Assembly: GCA_035458585.1 (NCBI GenBank)
Contig: DATHZN010000045.1
Coordinates: 46,879 to 110,878, forward strand
Direction of reading: 5' to 3'
DNA from: Marinobacterium_E sp035458585
GTDB taxonomy: Bacteria; Pseudomonadota; Gammaproteobacteria; Pseudomonadales; Balneatricaceae
DNA length: 64,000 bases
Part shown: positions 58,956 to 64,000 of the stretch, one piece after another
Layout of the letters: every line of letters begins with the position of its first letter
Position numbering within the stretch: the first letter of the stretch is position 1
Notes under the pieces: generated by a model
Database searches by the model: none
Told to the model about the DNA's origin: nothing
Seen by the model: the letters and a program-made list of their open reading frames with translations, nothing else
Program-made: the position numbers and the translations under genes

Positions 58956-61900
58956 TCAGAAGGCGAGCTCAAGCCGTGGCATACCCTCGGTAGCACCCGC
59001 CCGAGCTATACAGGGAAAGATGCGTTCATTCGCTATACCGACACGAATCAACGCCGAACGCAGAGATTCAATCCGACCGGCAGCAAGATCTGCGATTCTC
59101 TGACTCCAGAGGTTACCCAACTCCATCTCAGGGACTGGAGCTTCTGCCTTGAGCTGCTCCTCGACTAACTGGTCCCAGAGTAATCGCTCCTCATCAACGG
59201 TGGTCACCGGACAGATCTCCAGCGTTAATGTTGGCCGCTCCTGCATCATACCCGCCAGCTTCGCTGCGTAGTCCCGCCCCATCTGGTTGAGCCCCACTTC
59301 GGCTGAATCAAACTCCATCGCTTGCAACTGGATAAATCGCCCTGACTCATTGGCATCCTTAACCGCACTGTAAACCATAAAAATCGCCCCAAATGGCTGC
59401 AGTGAATTAGTTAGGTACGCCATTGCGCCCTCCTTCACACCTTTGGTCACTACGATTTGAATAACATCCTGATAATTAAATTTTGGATCGTTGATGTCGC
59501 CGCTGACTGGCAGGTCAAGTTTGATTACCCGTTCATCACTTTCCAGTATTGAAACCGCGCTGGGGAGCGGCATAGTGAATAGTTTATCGGTCTCATTGGC
59601 AGCACTATCCTGCGCACGCTGTACCTCAAGACGCTGAATACGAACGGCGTTGTTACCATTGATCTGACCGTCTTTGAGCGTACCTGTGGAAACTAGGTTG
59701 AGTGCGCCACTACGAATCTGATAACCGGCGAAACTCTGCACCAGAGGACTCAAAATGGGCATTGGTAGTGAACTGATACTCAGAGTCCAATCCCCACTGG
59801 GCTTGGTACGTAAGGGGGTAATATTGGCATCCAGGCTGATATCCGCGGCTTCGTTTAGCTTGGCCCGGAGTTTGAGAGGCAGAACCTTCCCGCTGCGCGA
59901 GTCCCATTCACCAGCGCTTACCTGAGAAGCGACCAGCTTTAAGATCAGTGGCGCAGCCAGACTAGTGTCTCGGTAGTTGAGCTCAGTGCCTCCCTGTGCA
60001 AGCCAGCCCATTAAACTGATATCAAATGGCAGGTGCATCTCTTTCGCGCTTGTCTCAGTCGCTTCCCTTATATCCGCAGTCTCTGCCGGGGTCTCTGCAC
60101 TGTTGGCATTAGAGTCGCCAACTCCGGCTTTCAGCTCTGTCTGCACGTTAGCTAGCAGATCAATCGTCAACAGAGTTCCCAACTCCAGATAGTTATCAGC
60201 GAAGGCAGCCCGATCCACTTCGAACCGATTCAGTGCAAGTAGCGGCGTTTCACTTGAACCGACCAGCAACTCAGTAAACTCCAGGTTCTGCAGATCAAAT
60301 TGTTGATCTTTTGTCAGACTAAAACCCTGCAGCTTTGCCTGTTGTAATGCGACAGATTGAGGCCCCAGCACTCTAAGCTGATCTAACTGGCTCGCACCTA
60401 AAGAGGCACTCTGGAGCACAAAACCACTATCCAGCAGCAGACTGAGATCGCTTTGCAAGCTGGCCGCTTGGACCTGCTGTTCCTTATCAGCGTAATTGAG
60501 CCCATCAGCTTTCACCGGTGTGGCTAACTGCAGAACCTCAGCTGAGCGCTGTAACTGCGGCTGCAACCTCAGCTCCTGCACTGATGCACTCAGCATCCCT
60601 TGACGGAGGTTGATCGCCTCAGCATCAACTGAACCACGTACTCGCTGGTTCTCCCCCTGACGAGTAAAATTCAAGTCTGTATTCAATGCTGCCACAGAGA
60701 TGCCAGCGTCGTTTGTCTGTAAAGCAAGCTGCTCGATTACCGCGCTGACAGATCCACTCACAGATTGGGGATCAAGTTGTGACAGAGGATCAATAAAGTT
60801 TAACTCTGGTCGCAACTCTGATGAGCGGATCTCGAGCCTCTGCGCAGGATCAGAGTATTCAAGTTGCTGCAGCCCCAGTGAGGCACTCAGTGATGTCCCC
60901 TCTTGCTGACGAACAAAAATATCGCCCGACAGAGCGGCCAGAGCAACGCGTCTCTGCTGCTGAGTCGACCAATTAAGTTGCTGTAGATTCACGTTTCCAC
61001 TGAGCGCTAGCGACCGGTTGGCAACATCTGCACCCACAGGTGTGCCAGTAGATTCTGCATCGCCTGAAAGCTGAATAGATTGTTCCTCAGCCTGACGAGA
61101 AAGATTTAATTTTGTATCCAGGCCTAGCAGAGTCATATCGGCCTCATCTGACTGCAAACTAAGCTGCTCAAGCACTGCCGTGATGGAACCAGTCACCGAC
61201 TGCGGGTCAAGTTGTGACAGCAGATGATTAAAGTTCAACTCCGGCTGTAACTGCACTGAACGGATCTCCAGCTTCTGCACGGGATCCGAGTATTCAAGTT
61301 GCTGCAGCATCAGAGAGGTGATTAGAGATGCACTTCCTTGCTGCTCTACTTGGACATCACCTGACATCACATCCAGAGCCACGCGTCTCTGCTGTTCAGT
61401 CGACAAATTAAGTTGCTGTAGATTGACGTTACCACTGAGCGCTAGTGGACGACTGGCCAACTCTGCACTGATAGGTAATTGCATTTGGCCGTCGAACGCC
61501 AGGGATTCACCCGCGATTTGACGCTCGTTCTGACTCAAACTGAAGGCGGAGGATTGCAGTTCGACCGCTGCATCTAAAACAGCAGAGGAACTGCCAAACT
61601 TTCCTTTTAAATTCAGGAGAGAGGTATCTGTCTTCACTGCGACGTCTTTGGCTTTAAAATCAGCCTGTTTTACCTCAAGATGCAGATCAATAGCTTCGGT
61701 CAATTGATCAAACTGAGTGCGCAAATCCAGCTGGGCCAGCACACCACTCAATGTTTCACCCTCGGCCTCCAGTCCGCGTACACTGAGGTCCATCTTCGTT
61801 GATTTCAGGCTATCCAGTGACAGAGGGAGCGCTGACTGAGGCAAGGACAGCCTGAGTGGACCATCAAGGTCTACCTCTTCCAGGCGGTATTGCTCCTCGC

Positions 61901-63533
61901 CACGGTGCAGCTGAAGGTGCGTTCCAGAGAGCCCAATCGCAGCGTCCGCTTCTTTCAAATCGGCGGAAAGTCGACCGGCATACTGCGCGCTCACCTGCTG
62001 TCCAGATAAACCCAGATCACCCAGGGTCAGGACGGGCTCAACCAGATCGAGTTGCAGTGCCATTTCTTCCGTATCCACCCGATAGCTCAACATCAGATCA
62101 ATGTTCGCGAGTCGTCCGTCGAGGTCCGCACTGCTTAAAGCTAACGCCTGAACGCCGCCACTCACCTGCAAGCGGTCCAGACGATCAAGCGAAGAAGAGC
62201 TACCCCGTAGCTGCAACTTCTGCACGCTCGCTTCAAGCTGGGGGCTCGCGACCCTGAGGTTATCGAGCACCATATCAGCATCGACAGATACAGGATTCCA
62301 CACCGGTTCGCTCGCCTGAGTACCCAGCCCCAGCCCGCCCCTCAGTTGACCGATACTTGCCCGCTTGCCCCCTGCATCAACAGTGACGAGTTGTTCAATC
62401 TGAATATCAATATCTAGATCGCTGTCGCTCTGAATTTGCGGTGCATTGAGTTGCAGCGTACCCAACTGCAGATACCCCAGTTCAGACTGCAACTCCGTAT
62501 CACCCAGAAGAAGATTGAGACTACCGTTCAAACTGCTCTGCGCAGGATTAAAACGGACATTGGGCTCTATCTCGATAGACCCTATTCGACCGATCTGCGC
62601 CCCCTGTTTTAGGCTCAAACCCTCGGCATTGAACGTACCGTTGAGACTTAACTCTGTGAGTAGTTCAGCGCCCTCAGAAAGATCCAGATGCTGCCTTGCA
62701 CGACCCTGCCAAAGCAACTGAGAGACCTCTAACTCCAAATCGTCACTGCGAATATCCACCGCATTCAGTCTTAGGCTACCCGACTGAGAGACCCAGGCGT
62801 TGTAACCCTCCAAAGCAACTTCAATATTAAGGTTCGCATCCAGGCTCGCCGCCATGTCTGGCTCAATTGTTGACAGTAGCGGCGTCAGCTCTAACTGACG
62901 TAGCGCAACATTCACTGAGACGGTCTTGCGCTCGGGTAGCGGCAAAGCCGATGAGTCGATGGTAATAGGGGCATCATTAAGATGGCCGACAAAGCGAATA
63001 TCAGTCGACTCCAAGGGTGACCATTGATAAAAGGCACCTATATTCAGTCGCTCTATATTGAGTTGCTGGGCCCCCTGAGATTGCAGCAGCTGTATGTTAA
63101 CATCCACCAACTCCACCAAATCAGAACCGATCTGGAGACGGCTCGCTGACTCGACTTCCTCCGGCTCCCTTGTCTGACCTGCCAGTACAATCGGCCCCAG
63201 TAAAATCATCTGATCTTGTTGTTGTAGCTGGAGATCTGCGTCCTCCAATCGGAGTCCTGACAGACGCAACCGTTTATCTAGCAGCTCCTTGAGATAAATG
63301 CCGACATTCAGACGCCTGAGTTGCAGTACTGATCTGTCGGCATGACGCAACTCAAGACCGCTCAAGGAGACGCTAGCATCCAACCAGTCAATACTGACTT
63401 GCTTAAGCCTGACCTCATTGGCTCCCTGCTGCAACAACGTATAAACGATCAGATCTCTCGCCACATAGGGCGTAACGTGAAAAGTCAATAAACCCAACAG
63501 CAGCAGCGAGACTGCCCAATAGACCGGACGCAT
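58956..63533 (-). CDS. Giant AsmA-like / DUF748 envelope protein
   Basis: 1525 residues. One N-terminal membrane anchor (residues 5-22) then a very long beta-rich, Leu/Gln-rich region with repeating strand pairs, as in AsmA/TamB-like bridge proteins that carry lipids across the periplasm, and a DUF748-type end (MPLPSAVSILESDERVIKLDLPVSGDINDPKF in the last 200 residues, then EICPVTTVDEERLLWDQLVEEQ). Residues about 694-838 and 839-975 form a tandem duplication of 145-residue period. Monocistronic. Lipid transport is inferred from the superfamily; no partner is encoded nearby. Confidence 0.85.
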   Translation of the reverse strand: MRPVYWAVSLLLLGLLTFHVTPYVARDLIVYTLLQQGANEVRLKQVSIDWLDASVSLSGLELRHADRSVLQLRRLNVGIYLKELLDKRLRLSGLRLEDADLQLQQQDQMILLGPIVLAGQTREPEEVESASRLQIGSDLVELVDVNIQLLQSQGAQQLNIERLNIGAFYQWSPLESTDIRFVGHLNDAPITIDSSALPLPERKTVSVNVALRQLELTPLLSTIEPDMAASLDANLNIEVALEGYNAWVSQSGSLRLNAVDIRSDDLELEVSQLLWQGRARQHLDLSEGAELLTELSLNGTFNAEGLSLKQGAQIGRIGSIEIEPNVRFNPAQSSLNGSLNLLLGDTELQSELGYLQLGTLQLNAPQIQSDSDLDIDIQIEQLVTVDAGGKRASIGQLRGGLGLGTQASEPVWNPVSVDADMVLDNLRVASPQLEASVQKLQLRGSSSSLDRLDRLQVSGGVQALALSSADLDGRLANIDLMLSYRVDTEEMALQLDLVEPVLTLGDLGLSGQQVSAQYAGRLSADLKEADAAIGLSGTHLQLHRGEEQYRLEEVDLDGPLRLSLPQSALPLSLDSLKSTKMDLSVRGLEAEGETLSGVLAQLDLRTQFDQLTEAIDLHLEVKQADFKAKDVAVKTDTSLLNLKGKFGSSSAVLDAAVELQSSAFSLSQNERQIAGESLAFDGQMQLPISAELASRPLALSGNVNLQQLNLSTEQQRRVALDVMSGDVQVEQQGSASLITSLMLQQLEYSDPVQKLEIRSVQLQPELNFNHLLSQLDPQSVTGSITAVLEQLSLQSDEADMTLLGLDTKLNLSRQAEEQSIQLSGDAESTGTPVGADVANRSLALSGNVNLQQLNWSTQQQRRVALAALSGDIFVRQQEGTSLSASLGLQQLEYSDPAQRLEIRSSELRPELNFIDPLSQLDPQSVSGSVSAVIEQLALQTNDAGISVAALNTDLNFTRQGENQRVRGSVDAEAINLRQGMLSASVQELRLQPQLQRSAEVLQLATPVKADGLNYADKEQQVQAASLQSDLSLLLDSGFVLQSASLGASQLDQLRVLGPQSVALQQAKLQGFSLTKDQQFDLQNLEFTELLVGSSETPLLALNRFEVDRAAFADNYLELGTLLTIDLLANVQTELKAGVGDSNANSAETPAETADIREATETSAKEMHLPFDISLMGWLAQGGTELNYRDTSLAAPLILKLVASQVSAGEWDSRSGKVLPLKLRAKLNEAADISLDANITPLRTKPSGDWTLSISSLPMPILSPLVQSFAGYQIRSGALNLVSTGTLKDGQINGNNAVRIQRLEVQRAQDSAANETDKLFTMPLPSAVSILESDERVIKLDLPVSGDINDPKFNYQDVIQIVVTKGVKEGAMAYLTNSLQPFGAIFMVYSAVKDANESGRFIQLQAMEFDSAEVGLNQMGRDYAAKLAGMMQERPTLTLEICPVTTVDEERLLWDQLVEEQLKAEAPVPEMELGNLWSQRIADLAAGRIESLRSALIRVGIANERIFPCIARAGATEGMPRLELAF
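60610..61460 (-). repeat. Tandem 435-bp repeat inside the DUF748 gene
   Basis: The marker string AATTAAGTTGCTGTAGATT-like occurs at 61406 and again at 60971, 435 bp (145 codons) apart. At protein level both copies contain ALSGNVNLQQLN, QQRRVAL, LQQLEYSDP, ELNF, LSQLDPQSV and SGS/TGS-AV-EQL. By eye about two thirds of positions agree. A recent in-frame duplication that lengthens the beta-groove. Confidence 0.85.
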
Positions 63534-63708
63534 AGAGGTAAACTCAGAATTCTTAATTTGGGGATCGGTGATTAAAGCTTAGTCCAAAGCGAGTGTTTAT
63601 AAAGCGCTGATCGTCAAACTGATGGCCGCAAATGATGGATGCGCCCTCGGATTTCTCCTGATAAAATTCACACAATATTTGATTGATATCACTTTTTGGG
63701 AGTAAAGC

Positions 63709-63831
63709 ATGGCACAGGACAACTTCGACGGCGACAAAAGCGGCTGGGGCTGGATCGCTATCAATCTGGTCGCTCTGGCCTGGATCACTATGCCAGTCAG
63801 TATCGCACTGGTAAAAGTCGTTCAGTGGTAA
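63709..63831 (+). CDS. 40-residue single-helix membrane protein
   Basis: ATG 63709 has GGGAG 6 nt before it; the stop is 63829-63831. A polar start (MAQDNFDGDKSGWGW) leads into one hydrophobic helix (IAINLVALAWITMPVSIALV) and a KVVQW end. Its own terminator follows 22 bp later, and an AT-rich upstream region can hold a promoter, so it is likely an independent gene. Family unknown; too short for usual gene calling. It is divergent from the DUF748 gene. Confidence 0.75.
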   Translation: MAQDNFDGDKSGWGWIAINLVALAWITMPVSIALVKVVQW

Positions 63832-63853
63832 GCAGAGATTGCACCCAATGACG

Positions 63854-63876
63854 CGGGAGCCTAGGCTCCCGTTTTT
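63854..63876 (+). terminator. Intrinsic terminator of the 40-residue gene
   Basis: Self-complementary CGGGAGCCTAGGCTCCCG (63854-63871) followed by TTTTT. Seven- to eight-bp GC-rich stem and T run on the plus strand. Confidence 0.9.
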
Positions 63877-63944
63877 AGTTTTAATCAAATTCTATTTGCC
63901 GATTTAGCAAATCAGACATTCAAACCTGTATGAAATCGGGATTG

Positions 63945-64000
63945 CTAAGCAGAGGCGAGCCACCGATCAAGCGGGTAGCTTTCACCTTTGGCGACCAGCG
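63945..64000 (-). CDS. Possible C-terminal end of a gene cut by the right edge
   Basis: On the minus strand one frame ends at TAG 63947-63945 with the protein-like tail LVAKGESYPLDRWLASA. A second frame stays open to TGA at 63922-63920 but has a less natural composition. Only 18 codons are visible, so no family can be named and the call is tentative. Confidence 0.35.
   Translation of the reverse strand, partial: LVAKGESYPLDRWLASA

Noticed and set aside
1..64000. CRISPR arrays, tRNA/rRNA genes, insertion sequences, prophage
   Set aside because: No regularly spaced repeats, cloverleaf-like segments, transposase or phage structural genes were recognised on either strand.

Overview
The window looks like chromosomal DNA of an aerobic, probably marine gammaproteobacterium of Oceanospirillales type. 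This is inferred from gene families and gene order: nudE / yrfG-hslR-hslO / pckA, rho-trxA-ubiD, tesA with ybbA-ybbP, TRAP carriers and an FDH3-type formate dehydrogenase island. No rRNA, tRNA, CRISPR array, transposase or prophage gene was seen. Coding density is high. The only gene-free stretch over 300 bases is 15252-16079.

Region 1 (1-7.5 kb, minus strand) is a catabolic operon under a GntR/FCD regulator: CaiB/BaiF CoA-transferase, TRAP transporter (DctM, DctP, DctQ), HMG-CoA-lyase-like enzyme and a LeuC-type dehydratase that runs off the left edge. The set matches what is needed to import a C5-C6 branched dicarboxylate, hydrate it, load it on CoA and cleave it. Citraconate to (R)-citramalate to acetyl-CoA plus pyruvate is the best guess. 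Three copies of a near-palindromic 12-mer lie upstream of the operon.

Region 2 (7.5-16.4 kb) holds a DUF3750 lipoprotein, a LysR regulator divergent from a three-gene oxidative sugar operon (IlvD/Edd sugar-acid dehydratase, Gfo/Idh/MocA aldose 1-dehydrogenase, aldose 1-epimerase), a hybrid histidine kinase and a small orphan gene behind an AT-rich spacer.

Region 3 (16.4-30.4 kb) is mostly housekeeping: an SseA-like sulfurtransferase whose catalytic cysteine is a serine, a stand-alone ferredoxin overlapping ubiD, rho, trxA, a nucleoside-recognition membrane protein, pckA, hslO, hslR, yrfG, nudE, sodB and a cytoplasmic GH3 beta-glucosidase.

Region 4 (30.6-52.7 kb) is a C1/formate island of about 22 kb. 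It contains the structural formate dehydrogenase genes with TorD-type chaperone, Tat-target protein, DUF3305 and DUF3306. Also present are TusA, an overlooked 42-residue membrane protein and a 2OG-Fe(II) oxygenase-like protein. A divergent operon encodes a poly-4Fe-4S protein, an Mrp ATPase, a biotin/lipoate-ligase-like protein and a DUF6505-like protein. Cofactor genes (moeA, mobB, mobA, fdhD), a tungstate ABC transporter with an HTH/PBP regulator, a MOT1-type oxyanion permease and the glutathione-dependent formaldehyde pathway (frmA, fghA) complete it. Together they can take formaldehyde to formate to CO2 and supply the metal, pterin and sulfur for the dehydrogenase. A TWACG-N5-CGTAA palindrome occurs both at the fdh divergent promoter and at the tungstate/MOT1 divergent promoter.

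Region 5 (52.7-64 kb) has tesA divergent from ybbA-ybbP, a second hybrid kinase related to the first, a 1525-residue AsmA/DUF748 protein with a 145-residue internal duplication, a 40-residue membrane protein with its own terminator, and the possible end of another gene at the right edge.
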